A DNA stretch of 40,879 nt from Bacillota bacterium (GCA_023399275.1 JAEWQH010000041.1:1-40879), one strand, 5' to 3'; counted from the first letter of the stretch, positions 26,190-34,039 are shown. Notes: generated from the sequence alone by a model not told the origin. Made by a program: numbers and translations.

Positions 26190-26783
26190 TTGCCATACAC
26201 CGGCGTAAAACAGAACAGCGTATTGATCGTATCCGGATCGGAGCGCTCCCGCGCGACGCTCTCGGAGGTATTTGCTTCCACGCGATATGTGCCCGTGGCC
26301 GCGCGCGGCTCTGCCGCCGAGGCGCGCAGGCTGGTGCTGGACACGCCGTTTTCGCTGGTGTTTATCAACACGCCCCTGCCGGACGAACCGGGCGAGCAGC
26401 TTGCGCTGGACCTCTCCAACAGCCGCAACTGCTGCGTAGCGCTGATCGTTCCTGCGGACAGCTACGAGCAGATCAACGAGCAAGTGGAGAGCGCCGGCGT
26501 GCTTACGCTTAGCCGGCCCTGCACGGCGCAGCAGCTGCGCCAGACCGCCGCCATGATGAGTGCCACGCGCTTCAAGCTGGCCGATCTGGAGAAGAAAACC
26601 GCCACGCTGGAGGAAAAGATGGATGAGATTCGTCTTGTTAACCGCGCGAAGTGGATGCTCATCGAGCGGCGCGGCATGGACGAAGCCACCGCGCACCGCT
26701 ACATTGAAAAGCTGGCGATGGACGCGCGCCAGACGCGCCGCCTCGTGGCGCAGACGTTGATTCGCTCGCTGGACAACGACTGA
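26190..26783 (+). CDS. ANTAR-domain RNA-binding regulator with a degenerate receiver domain
   Basis: 197 residues with a TTG start chosen because AAGGAGG ends seven bases upstream; a TTG at 26184 is too close to that site. The N-terminal half is a response-regulator-like fold (NSVLIVSGSERSR, then SLVFINTPLPDEPGE), but the usual phosphoacceptor Asp at the end of strand 3 is Asn in FINTPLPDE, so it may not be phosphorylated. A helical linker (~125-150) leads to the ANTAR domain (~140-192: IRLVNRAKWMLIERRGMDEATAHRYIEKLAMDARQTRR). ANTAR proteins bind paired hairpins and prevent premature termination. Its place behind glnA suggests control of the glutamine synthetase leaders. Confidence 0.9.
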   Translation: MPYTGVKQNSVLIVSGSERSRATLSEVFASTRYVPVAARGSAAEARRLVLDTPFSLVFINTPLPDEPGEQLALDLSNSRNCCVALIVPADSYEQINEQVESAGVLTLSRPCTAQQLRQTAAMMSATRFKLADLEKKTATLEEKMDEIRLVNRAKWMLIERRGMDEATAHRYIEKLAMDARQTRRLVAQTLIRSLDND

Positions 26784-26850
26784 GGCGTTCTCGTTTCCCC
26801 CGCGGCAGAGCAAGAGAAATCCGCCGGCGAATGCGCGACGGACGGCCAGA

Positions 26851-26869
26851 CCCCGATCGGGGTTTTTTT
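26851..26869 (+). terminator. Terminator of the glnA operon
   Basis: CCCC-GATC-GGGG followed by seven T. It lies between the ANTAR gene and the convergent ligase gene. Confidence 0.8.
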
Positions 26870-26885
26870 CTGTTTTGGATACGGT

Positions 26886-28445
26886 CTATGCTGTGCGCGG
26901 CTCCGGCCGGCGCGAGATCAGCAGGCACAGCAGCAGGAAAAACAGCGGCGTCGTCATTGGCTGGGCGATGTTGACTGCGGCTTGCACAGCGCAGGCGGCG
27001 GCGGCGAGCGTCAACCCGCGATAGGCCGGCTCGTCTACACTGCGGCGAAAACCCGCGCGGATCGCCAGACTGAGCGCAGCCAAATAGCAGCATAGCCCGA
27101 GCGCGCCGCTGGTGATGAGGTATTGCAGATATTCGTTGTGTGCGGTGTCCAGCGCCGCATCCGAAAACAGCGGGCTGATTGCGTCCGCGTGAAACAGTGC
27201 GCCGGGCCCGGCGCCAAAGAGCTTCTGCAACGTCGGCAGCTCGGCGTAGACGCGCATGACAAAAGACCAGATTTTGCCGCGATCCGTCCCCCAGCTCTCT
27301 GAGAAGCGCAGATACCGCTCCAGCCCGCCCAGCGGCAGGCTGCGCAGCAGCGTGTTGAGCAGCAGCAGCGCGAGCGCGCAGAGCAGCAGCGCGCAAAGCA
27401 GCCCGATCACATAGGGGCGCTTTGCCCGCGAGAGGCGTTTCGGGTCGATCCGCCGCAATGCAAACCATAGCGCGAGAGATGCCGCCGCGAGTGGCAGGGA
27501 GACGAAGGGCAGGCGCAGCGCGGTGACAAAGGAAGATAGATAGGTAGAGGAAGGCAGCGCGCGGGAAAGCAGCCCGAAGGCAAAGGCGCAGCAGAAGAAG
27601 ATTCCCCAGCCGAGGGGCAGGCGGCGCAGGGCGGCGGAATCCGAAAACAGCGCTGCCGGGAAGAGCGTCGCGAGCGTGAGCAGGCCCAGCGCTGCGCTGT
27701 CGCTGCCGGCGACCAGCGCGCCAAAGGACGCGATGGCGAGTATGAGCGCGGCGGCGATGCCCTCCGCGCCCTTTTTTGCGCGCAGAAAGAAGCCGAGCGT
27801 TACGCCGAATGCCAAAACGACATAGGCTGCGTAGAAATCCGCGTTGCCGATGGTGGAGAGAAACCGTCCGCGGTCCGACGCGCGCAGGTTCTCGGTAAAG
27901 CCGAGCGGATCGACGGAGAAGTGGTTGAGTACCCCGAGCAGGCAAACGATGCATGCGCCGAGCAGAAACGCGCGCTCTGGCCAGCGCGGATCGATCGTTC
28001 GGCGCGAGAGGGTAAACGCGAGCAGCGCGTAGCAAAGTAGCGTCAGCAAACCTTGATAGCGGTTGTTTTCACCGAGAAGCACCTCGTTTGGGTAATTGCT
28101 GCGCAACCCGCCCACGAGGCTGACGGCAAAGAGCAAGGCCAGCGCCAGCGCAGCGGGGTGGGGCCTGTTTTTCGCACGCGCCACGCCATAGTCCGGCGGA
28201 AGCGCAATGCGCAAAAACAGCAGCGCGAGCAGGTATAGCCCGCTTGTCGCCAGAAAATAGACCTGCTTGGTCTCTGTGATGTTGAAATAGTAGTTGGAGA
28301 AAACCAGCGGTAACCCAAAAAACACGGTGCAGAGATATGCCGTGGTCAGCGCGGCGGAATACCGCAAAAAGCGCCGCTGCAGGGAGAAGCGGGAATCGCC
28401 GGCCTGCTCAGGCTGCCGGAGGGGCGCGGCGTCTGTCGTTTGCAT
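26886..28445 (-). CDS. O-antigen ligase/polymerase family membrane protein (Wzy_C)
   Basis: 519 residues with about 12 membrane helices. The key sign is the Wzy_C loop: GLLFG-like start replaced by LQKLFGAGPGALFHADAI, then DTAHNEYLQYLITSGALGL (~433-451), the periplasmic/outer loop of O-antigen ligases and related polymerases. Upstream, GENNRYQGLLTLLCY and STIGNADFYAAYVVLAFG are also shared with this family in Gram-positive bacteria, where members are thought to polymerise or attach wall glycans. The start is the ATG at 28445 with AAAGGA upstream; an ATG three codons earlier is possible. A sugar nucleotidyltransferase and galE lie nearby on the same strand, consistent with polysaccharide work. 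Confidence 0.85.
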   Translation of the reverse strand: MQTTDAAPLRQPEQAGDSRFSLQRRFLRYSAALTTAYLCTVFFGLPLVFSNYYFNITETKQVYFLATSGLYLLALLFLRIALPPDYGVARAKNRPHPAALALALLFAVSLVGGLRSNYPNEVLLGENNRYQGLLTLLCYALLAFTLSRRTIDPRWPERAFLLGACIVCLLGVLNHFSVDPLGFTENLRASDRGRFLSTIGNADFYAAYVVLAFGVTLGFFLRAKKGAEGIAAALILAIASFGALVAGSDSAALGLLTLATLFPAALFSDSAALRRLPLGWGIFFCCAFAFGLLSRALPSSTYLSSFVTALRLPFVSLPLAAASLALWFALRRIDPKRLSRAKRPYVIGLLCALLLCALALLLLNTLLRSLPLGGLERYLRFSESWGTDRGKIWSFVMRVYAELPTLQKLFGAGPGALFHADAISPLFSDAALDTAHNEYLQYLITSGALGLCCYLAALSLAIRAGFRRSVDEPAYRGLTLAAAACAVQAAVNIAQPMTTPLFFLLLCLLISRRPEPRTA

Positions 28446-28521
28446 GGATCGCATCCTTTCATGCGGGCTGATCAAAACTGTGACCCTTGTGTGAACTTTG
28501 CTGCTCCGGCGTTGTTTTCGT

Positions 28522-28550
28522 TTGACAAACGGATTTGCATGGATTATCAT
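28522..28550 (+). promoter_or_regulatory. Strong promoter of the small lipoprotein gene
   Basis: -35 TTGACA (28522-28527), 17-bp spacer, -10 TATCAT (28545-28550). Predicted start near 28557, inside the inverted repeat that follows. Confidence 0.8.
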
Positions 28551-28554
28551 GCAT

Positions 28555-28577
28555 GTGTACTAACACATATAGTACAC
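28555..28577. promoter_or_regulatory. Perfect inverted repeat at the lipoprotein transcription start
   Basis: GTGTACTA (28555-28562), seven bases, TAGTACAC (28570-28577). Viewed as TGTGTA-N13-TACACT it resembles, with one mismatch, the AGTGTA-N13-TACACT operator I recall for YtrA-type GntR repressors. Its place over the start suits a repressor; a 5' mRNA hairpin is the alternative. Confidence 0.6.
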
Positions 28578-28617
28578 TTAGTGCAAACGAAAAACAAGAC
28601 ATTCGGAGGTAGAAATC

Positions 28618-28776
28618 ATGAAAAAGAGCATCCTTCTTCTCACGATGGTGGTGCTGAGCGTGTTCTTCTTTGCGGCCTGCGGCCCGAAGACCGCGTCCGG
28701 CGGAAACGCCATCGCCAGCTATGGCAACGGCCTGGTCTCCGGCGGAAACATCGCATCCGCGGGCAACGCGGGCTAA
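28618..28776 (+). CDS. Small secreted lipoprotein, 52 residues
   Basis: MKKSILLLTMVVLSVFFFAAC is a textbook lipoprotein signal with lipobox FAAC (Cys21), leaving a mature peptide of 32 residues. That peptide is rich in Gly, Ala, Ser and Asn and has a loose internal repeat (SGGNAIASYGNG, SGGNIASAGNAG), with no cysteine beyond the lipidated one. CGGAGGT lies eight bases before the ATG. The gene has its own near-consensus promoter and an inverted-repeat operator, and a terminator follows at 28844-28868. No family is recognised. The short mature part suggests a surface peptide, a pheromone-like lipoprotein or an envelope spacer; none of these can be chosen from the sequence. Confidence 0.85.
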   Translation: MKKSILLLTMVVLSVFFFAACGPKTASGGNAIASYGNGLVSGGNIASAGNAG

Positions 28777-28843
28777 GACACCCTTGGTTTCATGGACGAA
28801 CGGAGCCAGCGCTCGGGAGGCGCAGGTTCGGAAGAAAGAATAG

Positions 28844-28868
28844 CGGGTGCGGCGTTATGCCGCACCCG
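28844..28868. terminator. Bidirectional terminator between lipoprotein and nucleotidyltransferase genes
   Basis: CGGGTGCGGC (28844-28853), loop GTTAT, GCCGCACCCG (28859-28868), a perfect 10-bp stem. Flanking T runs are short on both strands. Confidence 0.75.
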
Positions 28869-28876
28869 TTGCCGTT

Positions 28877-29803
28877 TTAGCCCAGCAGCTTTTGATCCGG
28901 ATACGCGCCCGCGTCGGTGAGATCGCTGAGCGCGCGCATGACCTCCGGTTTATCCTCGCGGTAGGTTACGCCATACCAGCGGTCGGGGGAGCTAAGCACG
29001 TGCACGCTCGCCTTACCGGCCTTCAGCATGCGCCCAACCTCCGCGGGGATTAAAAACTCGCCCTTGAGCGGGTTCGTCTCCAGCGTTTCTTTGAGAAACG
29101 CTGGAAAGCGCGCCTCCAGCGTATCGAACAGGGACGGCGTGAAGCCGAAGAAATTCATCGACACGAGGTTGTCCCCGGAGAAGTGGACAAAGGTCTTGCC
29201 GTCGTCCTCGGTGTAGGCCGGGCCTTCGGGCGTCTTGTAGATCTTGAGCCGTTCGACGATATCCACCAGCGCGCCGCTTGCGTCCACCTCGCAGACGCCG
29301 CGCGCGACCGAACCGTGGTCCGTCAGCGTATTCTTGGCCAGATAGCCCACCATGGAGTAGTCTGCCTTTGCGCCGTCTTTTGCGTCCTTGAGGTATTGAT
29401 ACAGCACGGAGAACGCGTGCTTTCCGTAGTAATCGTCCGCGTTGATGGCGGCGAAGGGCTCGCTTACGTCGTTTTTGCAGCAGAGCAGCGCGTGCGCGGT
29501 ACCCCAGGGCTTCACGCGGTCCTGCGGAACGGAGAACCCCGCCGGCAGCATCGTATCCGGCTGCTGAAAGACGTAGCGCACCTCCATGTGCTTCTCCGCC
29601 CTGCGGCCGATGACATCGTAGAAGTCCTGCTCGATCCTGCGGTTGATGATGAAGACAACTTTTTCAAAGCCTGCCTCCAGCGCGTCGAAAAGCGAGTAGT
29701 CCATGATGATTTCGCCGTGGCGGCCGATGGGGTCGATCTGCTTGAGCCCACCGTAGCGGCTGCCCATGCCGGCGGCCATGACAACAAGAGCCGGTTTCTG
29801 CAT
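28877..29803 (-). CDS. Sugar-phosphate nucleotidyltransferase (NTP transferase family)
   Basis: 308 residues, a nucleotidyltransferase with the N-terminal nucleotide-binding signature AAGMGSRYGGLKQ (~10-22), FAAINADDYYG (the metal-binding Asp of the family, ~117-127), YSMVGYLAKNTL and a substrate-side GEFLIPAEVG near 250. Such enzymes make NDP-sugars from sugar 1-phosphates and NTP. The sequence is of the type often annotated simply as sugar phosphate nucleotidyltransferase in Clostridia, not a canonical GalU/RmlA, so I give no symbol. AAGGAG precedes the ATG. It lies 117 bases downstream of galE on the same strand and may be in its operon; a shared role in UDP- or other NDP-sugars for glycans is likely. 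Confidence 0.88.
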   Translation of the reverse strand: MQKPALVVMAAGMGSRYGGLKQIDPIGRHGEIIMDYSLFDALEAGFEKVVFIINRRIEQDFYDVIGRRAEKHMEVRYVFQQPDTMLPAGFSVPQDRVKPWGTAHALLCCKNDVSEPFAAINADDYYGKHAFSVLYQYLKDAKDGAKADYSMVGYLAKNTLTDHGSVARGVCEVDASGALVDIVERLKIYKTPEGPAYTEDDGKTFVHFSGDNLVSMNFFGFTPSLFDTLEARFPAFLKETLETNPLKGEFLIPAEVGRMLKAGKASVHVLSSPDRWYGVTYREDKPEVMRALSDLTDAGAYPDQKLLG

Positions 29804-29920
29804 ACGAAAATCTCCTTCGGTATTCTATCCTATTTTATGATGCCATTTTAGAACACGAGGCCGGGGGTGTGCCAGCCGTTTTGCAAAGGTTGCGAGAAAA
29901 CGATAAACAGTATGTCAAAA

Positions 29921-30934
29921 TCAGCCGTCGAACCCGTTTGGGTTCTGGGACTGCCAGCGCCATGCATCCTGGCACATCCGGTCGATGCCGTACTCTGCGC
30001 GCCAGCCGAGCTCCCGCGCGGCTTTCTCGGGGTCTGCATAGCAGGCGGCCACGTCGCCCGCGCGCCGCGCCGCGATCTCGTAGGCCAGCGTCTTGCCGCA
30101 GGCCTTTTCAAACGCGTGCAGCACGTCCAGCACAGAGTAGCCCACGCCGGTGCCGAGGTTGTAGGTGTATACGCCGGCGCCGCTCTCGAGCTTCTTGAGC
30201 GCGGCGACGTGACCCTTCGCCAGATCGACCACGTGGATGTAGTCGCGCACGCCCGTGCCGTCGGGCGTTGGATAATCGTTGCCAAAGACGCGCAGCGCGG
30301 GCAGCTTGCCGACCGCAACCTGCGCGATATAGGGCATGAGGTTGTTGGGGATTCCGTTCGGATCCTCGCCGATCTGGCCGGAGATATGCGCGCCGACGGG
30401 GTTGAAGTAGCGCAGCAGGCAGATGCGAAGCGCGGGCTGGGCGGACGATACGTCACGCAGCATATCCTCGATCATCAGCTTGGTGCGGCCGTAGGGGTTT
30501 GTGACGGAGAGCGGAAAATCCTCGCGGATGGGCACGCTTGCCGGGTCTCCGTAGACCGTTGCGCTGCTGGAGAAGACAAAGCGCTCCACGCCGTGCCTGC
30601 GCATGGAAAACAGCAAATTCAGCGTGGAGACAAGGTTGTTTTGGTAGTATTCCAGCGGCTTTTGCACGCTTTCGCCGACGGCCTTGAGCCCTGCAAAGTG
30701 GATCACGGCGCCGATGTCATAGCGGGCAAAGAGCGCATCCGTCGCGTCCGCGTCTGTCAGGTCGATCTCCTCGAAGTCAAAGGGGCGCTTTGCCAGCGCG
30801 CGGAGGCGCTCCAAAACGGCGGGCTTGCTGTTGATGAAGTTGTCGGCGATGACGACGTCATAGCCTGCGCCGAGCAGTTCCAAAACAGTGTGGCTGCCGA
30901 TATATCCGGCGCCGCCGGTCACGAGAATTCGCAT
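29921..30934 (-). CDS. galE: UDP-glucose 4-epimerase
   Basis: 337 residues, a short-chain dehydrogenase/epimerase that interconverts UDP-glucose and UDP-galactose. The NAD-binding motif GGAGYIGSH is at 7-15; the catalytic region has FSSSATVYGDP (~120-130) and NPYGRTK with the YxxxK pair (~145-151). Substrate motifs are LRYFNPVGAH and GIPNNLMPYIAQVAVG. The end YADPEKAARELGWRAEYGIDRM is standard for GalE. It has AAAGGAG upstream and an ideal promoter at 31037-31065. Downstream on the same strand are a nucleotidyltransferase and, further on, a Wzy-like membrane protein. Confidence 0.95.
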   Translation of the reverse strand: MRILVTGGAGYIGSHTVLELLGAGYDVVIADNFINSKPAVLERLRALAKRPFDFEEIDLTDADATDALFARYDIGAVIHFAGLKAVGESVQKPLEYYQNNLVSTLNLLFSMRRHGVERFVFSSSATVYGDPASVPIREDFPLSVTNPYGRTKLMIEDMLRDVSSAQPALRICLLRYFNPVGAHISGQIGEDPNGIPNNLMPYIAQVAVGKLPALRVFGNDYPTPDGTGVRDYIHVVDLAKGHVAALKKLESGAGVYTYNLGTGVGYSVLDVLHAFEKACGKTLAYEIAARRAGDVAACYADPEKAARELGWRAEYGIDRMCQDAWRWQSQNPNGFDG

Positions 30935-31036
30935 AAAAGAGGGGCTCCTTTCGTCTTACGGATGCTGCGGCCGCAGCGGAATAAACCGGGTAAAGGTGCG
31001 ATCGCTTATGGCGCAAAGCCGCATCCGCGCACCTCT

Positions 31037-31065
31037 ATTATAGGCGCGCCGGCGAGGTCTGTCAA
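31037..31065 (-). promoter_or_regulatory. Consensus promoter of galE
   Basis: Minus strand: TTGACA (31065-31060), 17-bp spacer, TATAAT (31042-31037). Both hexamers match the sigma-A consensus at every position. The predicted leader is ~96 bases. Confidence 0.9.
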
Positions 31066-31100
31066 AGGCGTGAATAAATACGTCACAATCGATAAAGCAA

Positions 31101-31131
31101 GGCGGATTTCCGCCTGAAAATCGATTTTCAG
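31101..31131. promoter_or_regulatory. 18-bp perfect palindrome upstream of the hydrogenase operon
   Basis: CTGAAAATCGATTTTCAG (31114-31131), preceded by a small hairpin GGCGG-ATTT-CCGCC (31101-31114). The palindrome ends just before the -35 region and its centre is about 45 bases upstream of the predicted start. It does not match the Rex, PerR or Fur patterns I know. Confidence 0.6.
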
Positions 31132-31152
31132 CTTTCCTAAATAATATTGCTA

Positions 31153-31161
31153 TGTTATAAT
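31153..31161 (+). promoter_or_regulatory. Extended -10 promoter of the hydrogenase operon
   Basis: TGTTATAAT: perfect TATAAT (31156-31161) with the extended TGn motif. No good -35 is found at 16-18 bp, which suits an activated promoter. Predicted start ~31168. Confidence 0.7.
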
Positions 31162-31219
31162 CTATCTTGGCTTATACCGGACTTTGGCCGGTTTTTGAAT
31201 CACGCCGAGGAGGAAGATT

Positions 31220-31714
31220 ATGGCAAAGCAGAAGACTGTCGTTCCCTTTTGCGGAACGCAGGAACAGGAGAAACAGCTTCTTCAGATCATCGCGGACAAC
31301 AAGGATGTCCCGGGCGCGCTGATGCCCGTGCTCCAGCAGGCGCAGGAGCTCTACGGCTATCTGCCCGTCGAAGTGCAAACCAAGATAGCAGAAGGTCTTG
31401 GCCTTTCACTGGAGGAAGTCTATCAGGTCGTAACGTTTTACGCGCAGTTCTCGCTCAACCCCACCGGCAAGCACCGCGTTGCGGTCTGCCTGGGTACCGC
31501 CTGCTATGTCAAAGGGGCGCAAAACATCCTGGAGGAACTCGAAAAGCAACTGGGCATCAAGGCCGGCGGCACCACGGCGGACGGCGTGTTCACGCTGGAA
31601 GCCACGCGCTGCCTCGGCTGCTGCGGCCTCGCCCCGGTCATCGTGGTGGATGAGGACGTCTACGGCCGCCTGGTCCCTGCGGATATCAAGGGCATACTGG
31701 CCAAGTATAATTAA
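31220..31714 (+). CDS. hydC: NAD-linked hydrogenase subunit HydC (NuoE-like 2Fe-2S protein)
   Basis: 164 residues, a NuoE/HndA-type protein with an N-terminal helical part (PGALMPVLQQAQELYGYLP) and a thioredoxin-like 2Fe-2S domain. The ligands are CLGTAC (Cx4C, ~92-97) and CLGCCG (~133-138; Cx3C with an extra Cys between). It passes electrons in the trimeric HydABC complex with HydB and HydA, encoded later in the same operon. GAGGAGG precedes the ATG. As first gene of the operon it sits behind an extended -10 promoter with a palindrome upstream. The length (164) and CxxxxC/CxxxC pattern match HydC of NAD-dependent, often electron-bifurcating hydrogenases. Confidence 0.92.
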   Translation: MAKQKTVVPFCGTQEQEKQLLQIIADNKDVPGALMPVLQQAQELYGYLPVEVQTKIAEGLGLSLEEVYQVVTFYAQFSLNPTGKHRVAVCLGTACYVKGAQNILEELEKQLGIKAGGTTADGVFTLEATRCLGCCGLAPVIVVDEDVYGRLVPADIKGILAKYN

Positions 31715-31767
31715 GAAGCGCAGAGTTGTTCTCGCCCGATGAAACCGGAACGAAGGGACGGAATCGT

Positions 31768-32124
31768 ATGAAGATTCGCACAATCGCATCGCTGCTCGGC
31801 GCGGATATTCTCTGCGGGGAATCCATGCTCGACGAAGAGGTGCAGAGCGCCTGCGGAAGCGACATGATGAGCGACGTGCTCGCCTATGTCAAAGATCAGG
31901 GGGTGCTGGTAACCGGGCTGGTCAACCCGCAGGTGATCCGAACCGCCATGATGATGGACATGCGCTGCATCGTGTTTGTCCGCAGCAAGCGCCCCACGCC
32001 GGAGATGCTGGAGCTGGCAAAGGAACATCACATCGCGGTGCTGGCCAGCCAGAGCAGGATGTACGAAGCCTGCGGCAAGCTCTATGAAAACGGCCTGGGA
32101 AACGAGGCTTGCACCAATGGCTGA
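31768..32124 (+). CDS. DRTGG-domain protein (first copy)
   Basis: 118 residues, a stand-alone DRTGG-type alpha/beta domain: MKIRTIASLLGADILCGESML, then SDVLAYVKDQGVLVTGLVNPQVIRTAMMMDM and RCIVFVRSKRPTPEMLELAKEHHIAVL. DRTGG domains occur in phosphotransacetylases and CBS proteins as regulatory parts; solo versions are often labelled HPr-kinase-like but lack a kinase domain. The start is the ATG at 31768, with AAGGGACGG upstream. The last eight bases overlap the HATPase gene. A second, diverged copy lies after the HydS-like gene. Ligand and partner are unknown; the position in the operon points to hydrogenase-linked signalling. Confidence 0.8.
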   Translation: MKIRTIASLLGADILCGESMLDEEVQSACGSDMMSDVLAYVKDQGVLVTGLVNPQVIRTAMMMDMRCIVFVRSKRPTPEMLELAKEHHIAVLASQSRMYEACGKLYENGLGNEACTNG

Positions 32125-32551
32125 GGAGCTCTGCTTTCACTTTGATGTGGACGGGGACAACTTTACCTCCGCGGGCGCCGCGTCGGTTGAGGTAAAGCGA
32201 AAGCTGCGGCAGTTGGGGCTGGATGCGAATACCATCCGCCGTGTTTCCATCGCCATGTATGAAGGCGAGATCAACATGGTCGTGCATGCGCGCGGCGGTT
32301 GTGCCGACGTTTGCGTAGACAAGGACAGCGTCACCATCATCCTCAGCGATTCCGGGCCGGGCATACCGGATATCAGCCTCGCTATGCAGGAAGGCTACTC
32401 CACCGCGCCGGACAACATCCGCGCGCTGGGCTTCGGGGCGGGCATGGGCCTGCCGAATATGAAGCGCTATACGGACGAGATGAACATCGAAACCGTGCTC
32501 GGAGAGGGGACAACGGTCACGATGAAAGTCTACTTCGTGGCCGGGAAATAA
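32117..32551 (+). CDS. Stand-alone HATPase protein, anti-sigma-factor-like (first copy)
   Basis: 144 residues forming only a GHKL ATP-binding domain. The N-box is SIAMYEGEINMVVHA (~39-53), the G1 box LSDSGPGIPD (~76-85) and the G2 region GFGAGMGLPNMKRYTD (~106-121). There is no histidine phosphoacceptor or membrane part, so it resembles RsbW/SpoIIAB-type anti-sigma kinases. The start is the ATG at 32117, inside the DRTGG gene. It comes just before the HydS-like gene, so it may relay the state of that protein to a transcription factor; this is inference. A 198-base gap follows before HydS, with nothing recognisable in it. Confidence 0.85.
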   Translation: MAEELCFHFDVDGDNFTSAGAASVEVKRKLRQLGLDANTIRRVSIAMYEGEINMVVHARGGCADVCVDKDSVTIILSDSGPGIPDISLAMQEGYSTAPDNIRALGFGAGMGLPNMKRYTDEMNIETVLGEGTTVTMKVYFVAGK

Positions 32552-32749
32552 GCTGGAAAACACGTCATAGGCCGGCAGATCAAGCCGAATCAAACAATTC
32601 AGGGCTGGTCGATTCAACCGCCATCGTTTTGCCGAACATACAGGCGCGCAGCAGGGACAGGGCGTCCGCGTGCCGGAGAAAAACGCAGGCAAGCTGCCGG
32701 CAACGGCGCCGGCACACAGCGGGCATGCGGAAAGGCGAGGAACGCACGC

Positions 32750-34039
32750 ATGAAGCAATACAAGCATTCGGTTTCGCTCGATATCGAAAAGTGTAAGGGC
32801 TGCACCAACTGTCTCAAGCGCTGCCCGACCGAAGCCATCCGCATCCGCGACGGACGCGCGGTGATCAATTCCGATATCTGCATCGACTGCGGCGAGTGCA
32901 TTCGCCGCTGCCCCTATCAGGCCAAGAAGGCGATCTTTGACCGCTTTGAGGATATCGACGCAAAGAAATACCGCATCGCGCTGCCCGCGCCTTCGTTTTA
33001 CGGGCAGTTTGTGGATCTGGATGATGTGGACTACGTGCTGCAGGGCCTTCTGGACATCGGCTTTGACGATGTATTCGAGGTCGCGCGCGCCGCGGAGATC
33101 GTTACCGAGTATACGCGCCGCTACATGCACGAGCAAAACGTCAACTACCCGGTCATCAACTCCGCCTGTCCCGTGGTCGTCCGCCTTATCACGCTGCGCT
33201 TTCCGTATTTGTGCGACCACGTCATCCCCATGATGCCGCCCATCGAGCTGGCGGGGAAGATGGCGCGCGAGGAAGCGCTCAAAAAGCACCCGGAGCTCCG
33301 GCCGGAGGACATCGCAACCGTGTTTGTCTCCCCGTGCCCGGCAAAGGCCAGCTACGTCAAAAACGGCTTTCTGGGTGAGCGGAGCCATGTGGATTACGTC
33401 GTCTCCATGAGCGACATCTACTTCAAGCTCATCGCCGTCATGAAGAAAAACATAGCGCCCAAGGCGAGCAGCCGCAGCGGTATGATCGGCATGAGCTGGG
33501 CAAGCACCGGCGGCGAGGCGAGCGCGCTGTTCAACGACAAGTACCTGGCGGCGGACGGCATCGAAAACGTCATCCGCGTGCTGGATGAGATCGAGACCGG
33601 GCACTTCCCCATGCTGCAGTTTGTGGAGCTCAACGCCTGCCCCGGCGGCTGCGTCGGCGGGGTCGCCACGGTTGAAAACCCCTATATCGCGCGGGTGCGC
33701 CTGCAGGCACTGCGGCGGTATTTGCCGGTATCGCAGAATCGATTGGACAAGGACGATACCGGAGGATATCCGAAGGAAATTCTCTTTCCCAAGAACCTCG
33801 AATATCGACCGGTCGGTAAGTTTGACGATGATCTGTCCGCCGCGATGCAGAAGATGAGCGAGATCGAAGCGCTCGCAAGCACGCTGCCTTCGCTGGACTG
33901 CGGCTCCTGCGGCGCGCCGACCTGCCGCGCGTTTGCCGAGGACGTGGTGCTCGGCGGGCGCAGTGTGGATGAGTGCATCGTATATATGCGAGAGCGGATA
34001 CAGGCGCTTGCGCAGCATCCGGAGGAGGAGAAGCCATGA
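32750..34039 (+). CDS. HydS-like putative sensory [FeFe]-hydrogenase homologue
   Basis: 429 residues. Two N-terminal 4Fe-4S clusters (CKGCTNCLKRCP and CIDCGECIRRCP, ~15-54) lead into a reduced H-cluster domain. All three H-cluster motifs are recognisable: SACP (~139-142), PCPAK (~199-203) and ACPGGCVGG (~296-304), giving four possible ligand cysteines. The proton-relay Cys of the normal TSCCP motif is Ala here, as in HydS-type proteins. The C-terminus has a further cluster domain, LDCGSCGAPTCRAFAEDVV...C (~382-412). There is no PAS domain, unlike many group C enzymes, so it is closer to PAS-less (group D-like) forms. It probably binds H2 or senses redox state. It overlaps the next gene by four bases. 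Confidence 0.85.
   Translation: MKQYKHSVSLDIEKCKGCTNCLKRCPTEAIRIRDGRAVINSDICIDCGECIRRCPYQAKKAIFDRFEDIDAKKYRIALPAPSFYGQFVDLDDVDYVLQGLLDIGFDDVFEVARAAEIVTEYTRRYMHEQNVNYPVINSACPVVVRLITLRFPYLCDHVIPMMPPIELAGKMAREEALKKHPELRPEDIATVFVSPCPAKASYVKNGFLGERSHVDYVVSMSDIYFKLIAVMKKNIAPKASSRSGMIGMSWASTGGEASALFNDKYLAADGIENVIRVLDEIETGHFPMLQFVELNACPGGCVGGVATVENPYIARVRLQALRRYLPVSQNRLDKDDTGGYPKEILFPKNLEYRPVGKFDDDLSAAMQKMSEIEALASTLPSLDCGSCGAPTCRAFAEDVVLGGRSVDECIVYMRERIQALAQHPEEEKP

Noticed and set aside
24669..26813. 714-codon minus-strand frame opposite glnA and the ANTAR gene
   Set aside because: Arg-rich shadow. It would cross the glnA promoter region, and the plus genes are unmistakable.
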